Source of the DNA: Notospermus geniculatus
Lineage: Eukaryota > Nemertea > Pilidiophora > Heteronemertea > Lineidae
NCBI GenBank assembly: GCA_002633025.1
Contig: NMRB01000010.1
Coordinates: 762,995-826,994, forward strand
DNA length: 64,000 nt
Reading direction: 5' to 3'
In this document: one piece after another, positions 23,001-34,899 of the stretch
How positions within the stretch are numbered: position 1 is the stretch's first letter
Layout: each line of letters starts with the position of its first letter
Position numbers and translations under genes: made by a program
The notes under the pieces: model-generated
Databases searched by the model: none
What the model saw: only the letters and a program-made list of their open reading frames with translations
What the model was told of the DNA's origin: nothing

Positions 23001-24082
23001 CCAGTACACAAAGGAACAGAGACCTATAACCATTTGGCACCACTCAAAAAACATATACGACAAATTCATTATGCACTGAAGAAAATCAGCGTGAATCTGC
23101 ACAAGCATCTGTCAGCGTAATTCTTATTATCAGGTACTAACTAAAACTTACCAAATTCCATGGATGATCCACGTCCCCACGTTGCGTGGGATGACACATG
23201 TGTGCTGTTGCTAAAAACAAATCAACAAAGGATTTAATCATTTCGATACAGAGTCGCAAAGTAGGCTAACATCTTAGGATTGGCGAAAGATGAAATAAAC
23301 ATTTTGTCAAGTTGTCAGCAATCAGCAAAGATATCTGAAAGAATATCATCTGCTAATGTAAAGTCATGGATGATGGATGACTGGATGTCATCCATGACTT
23401 GCACATGAAGTCTTGTCATCCAGGAAGTGCGCTGTATGGCTTAATGTTCCATTAGTGACCCACCCAATATTTTGAACTCCCTTGTTCAAATGAGAATGGG
23501 ATCCACAAAACATATTATGGATTTTTTTCCTTTTGTAGTGGTACTTACAGAGACACTTTCTTCAATGCATCTTGTTTGAGGCCATCCCTGACTAAAAGTG
23601 ATGTAGTCCCAATCATGGGTTTTTCCAAGACCCCTGCAATAAATTAAATTTTCTGTTAAAGTGTTGCAACAGAATCAACAGGATACTAGTGTTCTCAACC
23701 TAGAATTTGAGTTCTCAAGTAGCTGTTGTTACCATTGGCCATATGATTTTCTAAGGATCTCACAAAATTTACCATTTGCTTAGAATAGTTCCTTTTGATA
23801 TTCAAGATGTTGCAGACCACCAAATTGAAAATTAGTACCACTGCAAGTCATCACTATAGAAAGGACAACTGAGTGAATGGAATTGTAGCCAAACAGCAAC
23901 CTGTAGTATCCACAAACAAATTAAAGAATTGGTATTTGGCTAGGCCTATATGTGGGTGGGTATGGTTAGTTTTTGGATCTGACTTTAGACATATGCATAG
24001 CTACACTCAAAGAAACTGACCCCGAGACAAATAATACTGGTATCCCCAGAAAAAAGAGAATAGTTGATTGGGAGACCATCAT
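20094..24082 (-). CDS. Ribonuclease T2
   Basis: Nine exons join in phase on the - strand: 24021-24082, 23549-23633, 23152-23210, 22790-22865, 22476-22543, 21893-22006, 21357-21405, 20643-20708, 20094-20222. The product has 235 residues, close to animal RNase T2. It starts with a hydrophobic signal peptide (ILFFLGIPVLFV), giving a secreted or lysosomal enzyme. HDWDYITFSQGWPQTRC matches the family's N-terminal WPQ segment. Active-site block CAS I is WIIHGIWP, split across an intron. CAS II is FWEHEWDAHGTC, with the second catalytic histidine. Conserved cysteines near the C-terminus (ECFE, HICL, IDCP) fit the disulfide pattern. The family cleaves single-stranded RNA through a 2',3'-cyclic intermediate. 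A second ATG lies one codon downstream of the first. The exon 1 donor, GTCAGT, is weak but preserves frame. Introns carry a SINE and two MITEs. Confidence 0.95.
20350..20610 (+). mobile_element. tRNA-derived SINE-like element
   Basis: GGTTCGATTCC near 20407 is a canonical pol III B box, and AAGTAGAGCATTG upstream resembles a degraded A-box region. The body ends with AAGCACTATATGAAAGGTTC and a run of CATTATCATCATT. It lies in the last intron of the RNase T2 gene. Confidence 0.6.
20842..21109. mobile_element. hAT-like MITE (CAGG...CCTG ends)
   Basis: Termini CAGGCCTTTATATTCCC and GGGAATATAAAGGCCTG, 268 bp, flanked by GATTA and GATGA, an imperfect 5-bp duplication. Internal TAATTTGGG segments repeat. 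It lies in an intron of the RNase T2 gene. Confidence 0.8.
21598..21715. mobile_element. Palindromic MITE (GGxCGTATT family)
   Basis: GGCCCGTATTTCAGAACGTT and its inverse at the right end pair over about 50 bp. The ends match those of the element at 31388-31514 (GG..CGTATTCA), so both belong to one family. Located in an RNase T2 intron. Confidence 0.75.
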
Positions 24083-24920
24083 CTTGCACCAATTCTTGGT
24101 CCTTCTGGTGTTAACTGGTTAAAGAAACCTGAAAAACAGTGAAAATGAAAATGACAGGCATCATGCACAAATGTAGGCCTACAGCTAACATGAACAAGTG
24201 TAGGCCTAGCTATGAATTGAGAATAGACATTTGACCCCTCCCGCTCCTGGCCGCCTCACACTCACTAGCCTATACATGGCCTGCCCTACGGCACGCCTAA
24301 GGGCAGGCCCAGCTTCATTCAACTGCTGATGAATCATGCTCACCTTTCTGGCCTGGAACAATGTGGAAGTTGCTATGATGAATTTATTTGAGCTTCCTTA
24401 GCCAGGCTTGTGCCCTGGATTTCTTGGATCCTGCATACACATAACTTGCATGACAAAAATGTTATCTAGGCCCCTAGGCCTATGTTCTTTGACACTGTCA
24501 TGCCTGTGGGTCATCATGGTCATGTGGCTGTGTCATGTGGCTGTCATGTGCATGGATGCACGTGATGTTTGGGTTGTTCGTCAACTTCGTCGTGTTTATG
24601 TAGGACAGATTCCGTAGCTGCCGGCAGTTGTAGTTAGATTGGGAACGAGGTTAAACAATTACCCGTAAAATTATACTGGTACGTTTTTTCAAAGCTGTCT
24701 TGATCGGTTATTTTTGATACTTCTTTTACTTCAATTTTATATCCCAATTTATATATTCTTCATCCCTTTTATTGAGTTAAATTACAACTGGCTGTGGTGG
24801 TCAATATTTACTCCTCTGGTGTTTTTCCCCAGCGCACTTGCTTGATCGACTGGTCCCCTGTCCTCGAGGGTATCGGGTCGTTTCGTTACACGGCCTTTTC
24901 GTTAGGGTCAATTTGTGACA

Positions 24921-25093
24921 TTAGTGAGTTTAAGAAACCATAGGCCTACGTTAACGTTAACACTAACGTCAACATGGTTAATGACATCATTTTGACGTCA
25001 CATAGAATCTGTTGCATATCTTCTGGGGGTAACGTCATTTTGACGTATTTTAGCGTTATCGTTAGCGTTAACGTTTGGTTTCTTTAACTCACT
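24921..25093. mobile_element. Fold-back MITE
   Basis: TAGTGAGTTTAAGAAACCA at the left is mirrored by TGGTTTCTTTAACTCACTA at the right. The arms continue into GTTAACGTTAAC-rich and TTTGACGT-rich inner segments. The right arm is included in the first unit of the following tandem duplication. Confidence 0.8.
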
Positions 25094-26028
25094 ATATTGT
25101 TTGGTCGTTTCATCACACGCTTCTATCGCTGCCAAATAAATATTGTGGCGAAAGACTTCTTCTTATTACTTGCTTGTGTGAAAAATTACTAACCTCAACA
25201 GAAGGGGGGTAGGCCAAGCAGGATGGACCTTATCGTGGCGTCGTTCCAGTCTTTCGCCATCGACTGGTTCCCCGTCTTGGGCGTTCAACTCCGGCGGCGC
25301 TACCGTTTAGGCTGCGTTTCCTCATTGCACGATTCAAATTAAAAGCAATAACTTCAACGAATCTTTCGTTATTTTTCATTGTTCCATTTCCCGGTATTTC
25401 TATAGTTTTTTGTTCTTCACTCAAATTCCTTCTACCCAGGCGCTCCCTTCCAAGTTTTTAGTCCCCCCAAGATCCCCGCCCAAGATCGCGCCCCGAACAT
25501 GCCGAACACACGTGTGCTTCCCGAACGTCACATAGAATCTGTTGCATATCTTCTGGGGGTAACGTCATTTTGACGTATTTTAGCGTTATCGTTAGCGTTA
25601 ACGTTTGGTTGGTCGTTTCATCACACGCTTCTATCGCTGCCAAATATTGTGGCGAAAGACTTCTTCTTATTACTTGCTTGTGTGAAAAATTACTAACCTC
25701 AACAGAAGGGGGGTAGGCCAAGCAGGATGGACCTTATCGTGGCGTCGTTCCAGTCTTTCGCCATCGACTGGTTCCCCGTCTTTGGCGTTCAACTCCGGCG
25801 GCGCTACCGTTTAGGCTGCGGTTTCCTCATTGCACGATTCAAATTAAAAGCAATAACTTCAACGAATCTTTCGTTATTTTTCATTGTTCCATTTCCCGGC
25901 ATTTTTATAGTTTTTTGTTCTTCACTCAAATTCCTACTACCCAGGCGCTCCCTTCCAAGTTTTTAGTCCCCCCAAGATCCCCGCCCAAGATCGCGCCCCG
26001 AACATGCCGAACACACGTGTGCTTCCCG
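24995..26028. repeat. 530-bp tandem duplication
   Basis: Unit 1 is 24995-25524 and unit 2 is 25525-26028. Both begin ACGTCACATAGAATCTG and end CACGTGTGCTTCCCG. Unit 2 lacks about 20 bases of the fold-back's outer arm (TCTTTAACTCACTATATTG) and a few other bases; the rest is nearly identical. Confidence 0.9.
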
Positions 26029-26266
26029 CGGAATGCTGAAGTTGCTTCCCGCGCGTTCAGCATCAGTCTGACAGAGATCATTAGAGAGGTTAAGATGCGC
26101 CCCGAGAACGAGAACGTGGTGACAAGAGAATGGGACTTGTAGGCCTATCACAAAACCATCTGGAGGTAACTCAGATTGTTTTTCACAAGGCCTAGGCCTA
26201 ACGTGGATGAAGAACACACCGTTCTAAAAGCTGGATTCTTGCTGTTAGAGAAGTTAGGCCTACAGG

Positions 26267-26430
26267 CACAGGCACCTCTGAGAGTCGTCAGTAGGGTTAC
26301 TGGTTAACTCGGGGTCAAGGGAGGGTAAGGGTTAGGGGGCCAAACGTAGGGCGATATCTAGTACATATAGAATCGCCCTTGACCCCGAGTTAACCAGTAA
26401 CCCTACTGACGACTCTCAGAGGTGCCTGTG
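26267..26430. mobile_element. Fold-back MITE with about 54-bp arms
   Basis: CACAGGCACCTCTGAGAG and the following bases through TCGGGGTCAAGGG are mirrored essentially perfectly at the right end, leaving a loop of about 55 bp. Confidence 0.88.
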
Positions 26431-26660
26431 CTACAGGCATGCCACATTAAAGTCACCACGTTCTCGTTCTGGACGGTTCTCTGAGTAAAATCTGAACATC
26501 TCTATTATATTTCAAAGTCCATTGGGCCCAAACCTCTCTTGCATTCTTCAAAAGCCTGGCTGTTCCCAAACCCAAACCCGTGTAACAAAACGACCAAACA
26601 ATGTACCGATAACGAAAAGGCCGTGTAACGAAACGACCTGATACCTCGACGACAGCGGAG

Positions 26661-27029
26661 TAGTCTTTGGCTTGACCTTGGAAGTGGTGTTTTATTTTTA
26701 CGCAGGTTAGGGTTTTTTCTGCCGTTTCTGCTGGTAATTCGTGAATTGATAGCGAGAAATGTTGGACGCCAGACGCCATCTTGGAAACTTGGCTTCTTTG
26801 GGGAATACCTGCCGCCGATACGTCATCAGAGAAGATTCGTATTGTGATTTGACGTATTCCGACGAATCACAGCCAGAATCAAGAGGGCGACAGTAGTCTC
26901 TTAAATCGGCAGATGTAGAGACTACTCTGTGGTCTAAGTAGTCTTTGGCTTGACCTTGGAAGTGGTGTTTTATTTTTACGCAGGTTAGGGTTTTTTCTGC
27001 CGTTTCTGCTGGTAATTCGTGAATTGATA
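26661..27029. repeat. Spaced 91-bp direct repeat
   Basis: 26661-26751 and 26939-27029 are identical or nearly so, both beginning TAGTCTTTGGCTTGACC and ending GTGAATTGATA. The 187 bp between them are unrelated. Confidence 0.9.
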
Positions 27030-27212
27030 TCAGCTGTTTCTTCGTTGCATAAAGATCTAAAATGTCTCACTGTTGAGAGAACGCACGTAACGATTAACTC
27101 GGCTTTAGCCCTGTGAATCATAACCAAAAAAGCTGGCACCGCTCGCGGCGTGCCGCAGTGGCGTGCACACATTGACACAATGCACACGCAATTACATCAC
27201 AACATTCATACA

Positions 27213-28090
27213 TTACATGCATTAGGCCTAGGCTAGGCTAGGCTATAAGTATAAACAGAAATTACTGATGCCTGATGGGTTACAAAATGCAGTTTCTCTC
27301 GGTCTCGGTTTGGGTACCCGGCAGGCGTGTGCACTCCCCTCGGCGGTCCCTTCTTCTTCTTGCACTATTAATTAGGCCTAGGTTAGGTAGGCCCTACGGC
27401 CTAGGCCTAGGCCAGGGCAGGCCTACTCTCCATTCCACTTCCGAAAGTGGTGCGACGCGAGGTTTATGAACGATATCTCCACAACGACTGGGTCAAATTT
27501 GACATAGGCCCTAGGGCCTACCATACATCAATTGACTTGTCTTTCTTGTCGGTTTCTTTCTGCTAGGCCTAGGCCCTATCTTCATTTTTCGCGTAAGGCC
27601 GACATACGGATCCCTTTCTCAAAACGTCAAAAGCCATTTCATTTCGCCACGGTGTTCAATGCAGTTTACACGTGCGCGATGCATTGCGTCATTTCAAAAT
27701 GGTCGCCATTTCGGCCGTAAACACGAACTGCGATTGGTGAAAGAACTTTTTTATAATCACGTTTTTAGGGAAAATGACATCGATGATGCCTGTAGCGGCA
27801 AAAAGGACAAATCGATTGATGTATGGTATGTCAAAATTTGACCCAGCCGTTGCGAAGATATCGTTGATAAACCTCGCGCCATTCGGATGTAGAATGAACT
27901 GTAGGCCTACCGGTACCGGTAGTAGGCCTAGGCCTATAGGTATACCGGTACTACCGGTAGCCTAGGCCTGTAAGCGTAGGCCTAGGCCCTATATAGGAGG
28001 CCTAGGCCTAGGCCGATGGGAGGCCTAGGCCAGGCCGACCGTGGTACTGGTAGGTACCGCTACCAGAACCAGTAGGCCTAGGCCTAGTAC
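27213..28090. repeat. GGCCTA-rich and CCGGTA-rich low-complexity block
   Basis: Dense clusters of TAGGCCTA, CCTAGGCC and TACCGGTA, strongest at 27900-28090, where most of the sequence consists of these palindromic units. No periodic tandem unit is evident. Confidence 0.8.
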
Positions 28091-28760
28091 TCCCAGTAGC
28101 CCCCCTAGTAGTGATTTCCTGCTGATTGAACTGATGAGTGATGCGACTTACTTATTACTTAAATCGTTAATGATTGATGATGATGATGTTCTGCTGCCTG
28201 GCCCTGGTCCGTTCATGATGATTTTTTAAATTTTTGCCAAAACGCAAAGTGAGAAGAAGAATCAGGCACGAGCCTTCATCGATTCATAGTGGCCTGCGCC
28301 CATGGCATGCCACTGCATGCATGCCATGTTTGTCTGTCAATGTCAATATCGACTCCGACTCTTGACATGAGGTTCGGCACGGGGAGACGGCTTGGATGAA
28401 TTATACTTGTCAAGTCGGCCGTAATTCCTCCCAAGCAGCTGCGACTGACAAAAGCTTCTACACTTCTACACTTCAGCCCATTGCCGTATTGTCATCATGA
28501 TGACTGTCTACAGTCTTGTCACTTGCCTCTTGTCAAAGTAGTCAATGATTTATTTTGTCAGTTGTTTTGTGAGATTTCACAACATGCGTGGACTCTACTC
28601 GTTAGGACCACTTCCCCTATTATCAGCTCTTTGTGATTGTAAACTCATTCTCAAGCTTTTGCCGCAGTCCCAACGTTTATTCACCCATTTTTCTGTGGTA
28701 ATTTTTCAGTTCTAAAAGTGAGGTAGGCCTCCTTGAGCCTACACTATACAGAACAGAAGG

Positions 28761-29808
28761 ATGGTTCAGATGCGTTATCCATACACCATTGGGGCCAAGC
28801 TGGCTCGCTTTCCGTGGGTTTGGCACTGGAAGAATGGCCGTTTTCTACGCTTCACTGCATTAGCATATTGTATATGCTTGCCTATGTTCTACAAGATTCA
28901 AAAAGCAGGTGAGTTTGACTGATGATGTCACATGATGATGTGACCAAATTATCATCAGTTTGATTGAGGTGTTGAAAGGGGCTGTCCTTGGTCTCGTACA
29001 TTGTAACTTGGTTGTGGACAGAAAAGACATTTTTTACGGTAATGTCTTTTTGTCCTTCACCCACTTGAAACCCTAAAGGGCCTGTTCGTTTTTTGTCAAC
29101 TGAGGAATCTAAGTTGTGGTCCTTGAGAAAATGGAGAAAGCTATGAAGCAGCAAATTGCAGCAATTATTCTGTACAGCACAACAAATAATCCCTGCAATT
29201 TGCATAGTTTTGCATAGCGAAGTGCATAGCTTTTTCCGTTTTTTGCAAGGATCATAACTCAGATTCCTCAAGTGACAAAAACGAACAGGCCCTTTTGCTA
29301 AGACATTCTGATATTCAGTGTTTGGTCCAGATAAGTCACTTCAATGACATTCTCCTTCTGAATTTCAGTAAATTCTCCTGAAAATGTTGCTTTCTGGGAA
29401 GAAAAGAGGAGGCACCGTTTAGGTGAGTAACTGTGATTCAGACGTCAATCATATTAATACCTTTTCAACTCAACATGCAGCCCAAAAAACAGTATTAACT
29501 AATACATGTACTAAGTTTCTTCAGGCAGTGCCATGGAGTGCATGCCTGTGTTACTGTTGATCCTGCCACAAATCCCACGTTACAATACAAGACCTGTGCT
29601 TCAGATCTTGGTGGTGTTGTGGTGAATTTCCTACATGTACACCCATTTGTCAGAGTAACTAATTTGGAAATGTCTTTCTGGTGAATTCTTTGTATCACAT
29701 TTGAAGTGCTATAAAAAAGGTGCTGGTGGTGTTATTGTGTGTCATTACCTAGTTGCAGTATTTTACAACTTGGGTGTCTTCTTTTTTTCAGAACCACACT
29801 TTCATTGA
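28761..29808 (+). CDS. Small single-pass membrane protein (72 residues), three exons
   Basis: Exons 28761-28908, 29369-29422 and 29792-29808 join in phase with good GT-AG sites. The protein begins MVQMRYPYTIGAKLARFPWV. It then has a tryptophan- and basic-rich segment (WHWKNGRFLRF), one hydrophobic span (about residues 31-46, TALAYCICLPMFY), and a charged C-terminus (NVAFWEEKRRHRLEPHFH). This layout (short, one membrane span, basic ends) is typical of small mitochondrial inner-membrane proteins, but I cannot name the family, and the location is inference. The last exon encodes only five complete codons before the stop. No other long ORF explains this locus. Intron 1 contains a MITE. Confidence 0.72.
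29076..29295. mobile_element. MITE in intron 1 of the small membrane protein gene
   Basis: AAAGGGCCTGTTCGTTTTT is mirrored by AAAAACGAACAGGCCCTTTT. The arms of about 50 bp continue through GAGGAATCT and the CCTTG segments. Confidence 0.85.
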
Positions 29809-30599
29809 CTTGTACATGTAGTGAATAGAAGTGGACTGTGCAAATTGTAGTCAACCTAGTAAATGTGTGGTTTTAGACACCTGTGTAGCCGATCAACTTC
29901 ACTGGAAGAGAAAAGTGGGACTAATAACAAGTGACTGCATTGTGATGTGCACAAGGGATTATTCAAAAGAAAATAGTTATGACCATGCCTCTGTTCAAGA
30001 TCTGGATAACAAGTAGTCATCACAGAGGGTCTTCATGGATTCCATCTTTCCTGTACATACACAACATATGGGACAAAAATTTTGATTGATTATTTGAATT
30101 ATTTCTTTGTTAATTTATTCTGTTTAAAAATCTGGGGTCCATGATCCAATAGGTGGAATTGGAAGCCAATGGCATCCAGGGATGTTGACAGTGGCTGGAA
30201 TATCTTTTGGTCCTCAAATCATACTTCATACTGTCAATTATTCAGGATTGGTGGGGGAGGTGGAGTGTATTCTAATGAACGACCCAAACAAGAATAATTT
30301 AATATTTTCTCAACATTTATTTAGTACAACAAATTACCATATGTCGATGACATACTCGTGCCACTACCCAAGATATCTGATGACAAGACTTGGTACAATA
30401 TAGGTAGGTGTACACCACCTCAAATGCCCCACAATGACCAGATATTACACATGCAAAACATGTTTTAGTGCCCTTTTAACGTCTTGTACTTTCATTTAGG
30501 GACGAACCTGTAAATGCAAAAGTCAAAACAGACCCAGACAAACTGGTACGGCCTTGGTGGTGTAGTGACCCCAGTTGCCACTAGATGGCACTGGTACTG
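29809..30599. other. No coding exon recognised
   Basis: Probably the 3' untranslated part of the small membrane protein gene followed by the left boundary of the SDR duplication. A short ORF at 29831-30016 starts just after the stop and has no recognised features. Confidence 0.5.
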
Positions 30600-31045
30600 C
30601 TTAAGTTCATGTTTTCCTTGCATTGAACCTGTGGTAAGCCAAAACAAATGCACATGTAAATTTCCCAATAGTTAAATGGTAAAATGGCAATTTTCTAATA
30701 TCCTGTGGATTAAATACAGCTTCCTTGTCAGAATAACTGATGAACTACCATTTGAACTGTCCTACTCATTAGTTGTCTACAGACTTCTCCCCAAATATGA
30801 GAAGATGTCTGGCATGAATAATACCATATTGAGATGAATTTACCCGTAAAATCCAATAAACATCGAGTCAAGTGAAGTTCTCTACATGAAGTATTTGTAA
30901 TTAAATTACCTAAGGAAAATGAATTCCCACTATTCCTGTTATTATGGTTATCTGCAGTGCCTGTCTCCCCTCCGTCCCCTTCTTTTTAATCCTCGCTCCC
31001 TCCGTCACTGCAGTTGAGTGCGGTGATGGAGGAAGTGAGCACTAA

Positions 31046-31318
31046 CAGGGCTTGAAAAATTCTCTGGAGCCTACATGCTCAGTCGGGCAACCTGTCTTTT
31101 CAGTTTTCAGATTTTTAGATGCCCAGCTCATCTTGATGGATGCCCGAATCCCTTGGTTTGGTTGAAAATTTACTTTAATTATGTTTATTTTTTGAGTGGG
31201 ATCCAATTAAGAGTTGCCCGGTCGGGCATGTTGTATTTGGCTGAAAATTGGTTTTTGTTGCCCAGCTGGTTGAACAGGTTGCCTGTGGGCATTCGGGCAT
31301 GTGATTTTTCGAGCCCTG
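31046..31318. mobile_element. hAT-like MITE with 5-bp target duplication
   Basis: CAGGGCTTGAAAAAT and ATTTTTCGAGCCCTG ends, flanked by ACTAA on both sides (31041-31045, 31319-31323). The other duplication unit has a single ACTAA and no insert at about 42772, so the boundaries are exact. A 5-bp duplication with CAGG-type ends fits the hAT5 group. Confidence 0.9.
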
Positions 31319-31387
31319 ACTAAGAACTCGGATTGCCTGTGGAATGAAGGAGCAGGCACTTACTTCAAATGAGAAGCAAAATATTTA

Positions 31388-31514
31388 GGATCATATTCAT
31401 GAAGCGGTTCTATCGTTAGAACTGTTTTAGTCCGGTTCCATTTGTACATGTGATGTACACTTGGAACCAGTCTAAGATGGTTTTAACGATAGAACCGCTT
31501 TATGAATACGACCC
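31388..31514. mobile_element. Palindromic MITE with TTA target duplication
   Basis: Ends GGATCATATTCATGAAGCGG and the inverse of GGGTCGTATTCATAAAGCGG, flanked by TTA at 31385-31387 and 31515-31517. The empty site is present in the second unit near 42838. A TTA duplication suggests a PIF/Harbinger-type element. Confidence 0.88.
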
Positions 31515-34500
31515 TTACTGTACAGAAGAACAATCGTATTTATCGTGAATCTGACAAAAACCCCAAATGAACTGACAGAACTAGCCTAGATTAGAATAGG
31601 CCAACTTCTTAGTGGCCTCTACACAGACGACATACTGTTGAGTATATATTCCTGAGATGAGATGCTGCACCATCACATTCACAAACAGAACATTTATATG
31701 ATACATGTCCTGACATCTTCTCAAAATGTGTGTCATGGATTGACATCTGAGCAAATATTAGTATATTGATAACCTATTCTTGCACTTGAAAATGAGTGAC
31801 TATATTTTCCATTATCATTCCTACAGCATAATGAACTGCAAGCATTTGATGTCCATTCCCATGCCAGGGAAGAAAGCAAACTGTCCTGAAATGGCATAAA
31901 TTGATTATGCCTTGAAATTAGTGCATGACTGTTTGTCCACCACTATGTGGCTCACCATCATTGCCGCACACTCTAAATCTGCTGCTCCACTTGAGATTCG
32001 TCTTGTTCGAGTCAGCTCTCAATGGGCAATTGAACATTGATCCTTTCCTTGCATCTTTTTAGACCAATGACAAACAACTGTTGATGGTAGAGTTGCCCAC
32101 AGAGAGCCACTCGTGCAAGAAAAACTCAGGTGGAGCTGTCAGCAACACCTTGACCCGACACAACTTCAATCACCTCAGGATCATGAAGTTGGAAAGAATT
32201 TCACTGTGTCATATACTAACGGATTCCCAATGCCCAATGTACTCCAATGTCTATCTAAATTGGATCATATACCCATTCACAAATGCACCAAATGAACCCA
32301 AAGCTTAGCCCACCCTATCTTTATCTATAATTGGGCCAAGACGCTTAGATAAGATCCCATATTTGGGAGTTCAAGGGTGTATTCATTTATTCATTAATGC
32401 ATTATATACCTGAGATCCGAAACTAAATGCACTTTTTTACATATATATGAAACACAAAACTCGGTTCCAAAGTATGTTTTAGTTGCAAGGTTTTGTTACT
32501 TCCATCTAATTCGAGTCCATGCATTTTGTGCCCGTTGCATGTGTCAATATTGGGATCATCCACATTTTCAAAGCACTGCAGATCTAAGTTTGCTGATATT
32601 CAAAGTCGAAGTCAAAATATGAGTTTCATTTGACCTTATTCCCTCCACCGTCTTGGGAACATCAGACAAGTCTCCCACTGACGTACTGAAAAACAACTCA
32701 TTTCAACAAATATGGCAAAGTTTGATTGATTTAAATGAAAAATTTAACAACTTCATCATCGCGTCATGTCTGAATTAATTATCAATCAGTTAAGTTATAT
32801 GAATGGCATACAAATTTCAAAACAAGTGCACAGTGTCCCAGAGAAAAGGAAGAGTGCAGTTCTGCTCTGTGCAAGCTAACTCACACTCAGCGTTGGATAG
32901 CATTAACACTGATCATTCTGAAATATCAAGTCCTTCAGTCATTTCACTCTTGGACTACACTTCCACTCTTCTGAGAGATCGGAGACTGTGGGCATAGCAA
33001 TTTTAACCATTGATGGTTCAAGATGTTTATATCTGATATGAAAATACATTGTCTGCTTTGTGCTATATAATTTTACAAGAACAAAATTTCATAACGATCA
33101 GGATACAGAAACAATATCTAATACTATAACTAACATGTAACTTTATAACTTCAATGCTTAACTTATACCAGATACAAACACTTGGACAATTTACCAGAAC
33201 AAAAATGTGTGTCCATCGACTCCTCTTGCACACAAAAAAGTCAGTTGATTACACCCAAAGCTCTTTAATTCAATATAACACTTTGATGCCCTTTCGTACA
33301 AAACATAACATTTACATAGACCACATTGGTTCAAATATACATGTACTCACAACTATTGCCTATGATGACTAGATCATCCATGTTCACAACCCCATGTAAA
33401 ATACGTTCACTGTCATATTGCTTCAAAGGGCCATTAAAACATGAATGACTTTGGTATTCATAGTTGTCAATCAAAGGCAGTAATCCAGCAATTGAATTCG
33501 ATACTTCAGCATCGTGTTACTGCTGCTGATGCTTCTGTTCTGAGAGCAGCTGAAAACAAAAGTCAACTGAAGGAACGCTGCCTCACGTGTCAGATAATGG
33601 AGAAGATGAACTGGTATAACAGGTTCATCATGGTTCGTTACTACTTGTCAGTTGACTTGCATCACCGTTGAGTACTTGTGATGATGCAGGTCTGCTGTCT
33701 TTCGTGATGTCAAGGTGAACAAGTTCTTCGCTCATTTCCCACAATTTCTTTGCGCTTTCTTCATCGTCTGCGAATGCAGCTGCGTCTTTCTCCGCACAGT
33801 CACTGAAAAGAATGGTACCTGGTACTGAATCATTGTAAGCAAAATACATGTATGTGCATTTAAAAATTTGGGCGCCAGTCCTTCGATAATAAATGATTGG
33901 CATCAAATACAGGATGCGGGATACCGTACATGATCGCCAAGCAAAATCTTGCCGCACCTATGGTAGTTTGCACCTCAAGATAAGGACTCTCGTATATTAC
34001 AATATCAAGGCCAGCCACTGTTTCTTGGAGTTCATCTGAGGAAAATCAAAGTGTTGCCGTTGTTGCTAAATTGCCACAGAACCCGAGGGGTTAAACTCAT
34101 TACTCATGAAGAAAATCATATCTAATCTATGAGCCGAGATCCTGAAAGTCTTCCTTCAATCCAACAAATTGAAAACAAATCGAATGTTTTGATATTGTGT
34201 ATCACTTTAGTGGATTCTACAAATAGGAAGAATTTCCCTTGGGGCGACCTTTCGTTATTCCAGCCATCTCCCAGGGTATCATAACATCGCAATTGTTTAC
34301 TGCTTTATTAGAATAAGCCTAATAAATTTACACACCCTGTATATGGCAATTCACATTTCTTGCTGTACAACTCAATTTCCTATGGAAAGATTTGGGAGAA
34401 GAATTTGGACTAATTCTCCCCTGAGGTCATGTTATATCCATTTGACCGTAGACTACTGAATCTGGATGCCGCGGTCAAGACGAAACCAACCGTAACTCAA

Positions 34501-34899
34501 AGAACATACACTTCTGATACCAATGTCTCTTGAATGACTGTTGTATACGAAAATATAAACAAAATGGAACAGAAAATAGGGATGTGGCACAATCACAACT
34601 AGGAGGCGGTTGGATGAAAGCATTCAATTCTACAGTCATTATCCATTAACTCACAAAAGATGCCACGTTTATGGATGACCTTTAAATTCATGCAGGTTGG
34701 TCTTTATACCTAGAGGATGGGATGAGACATTCATGGGAGTAAATCGGGTGTTCATTATTACATAATCAACACTGGAATAGAATAGACCACTTGACAAACA
34801 GCGTTTTACAGTGCAGGGGCCAGACACCCAGAGGACCACCTTTTTTTAGAGGCGGGCTTCATCACACAGTGTCGTTGACAGTTCAAATTTTAAGTTTAA

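Larger units (their letters stand above)
24083..28760. other. Gene-poor, repeat-rich stretch
   Basis: Holds the upstream region of the RNase T2 gene, a fold-back (24921-25093), a 530-bp tandem duplication, another fold-back (26267-26430), a 91-bp direct repeat and the GGCCTA-rich block. ORFs here lie in repeats or lack protein features. Confidence 0.5.

Noticed and set aside
31075-31323. 82-codon ORF
   Set aside because: It lies inside a MITE that is absent from the paralogous unit.
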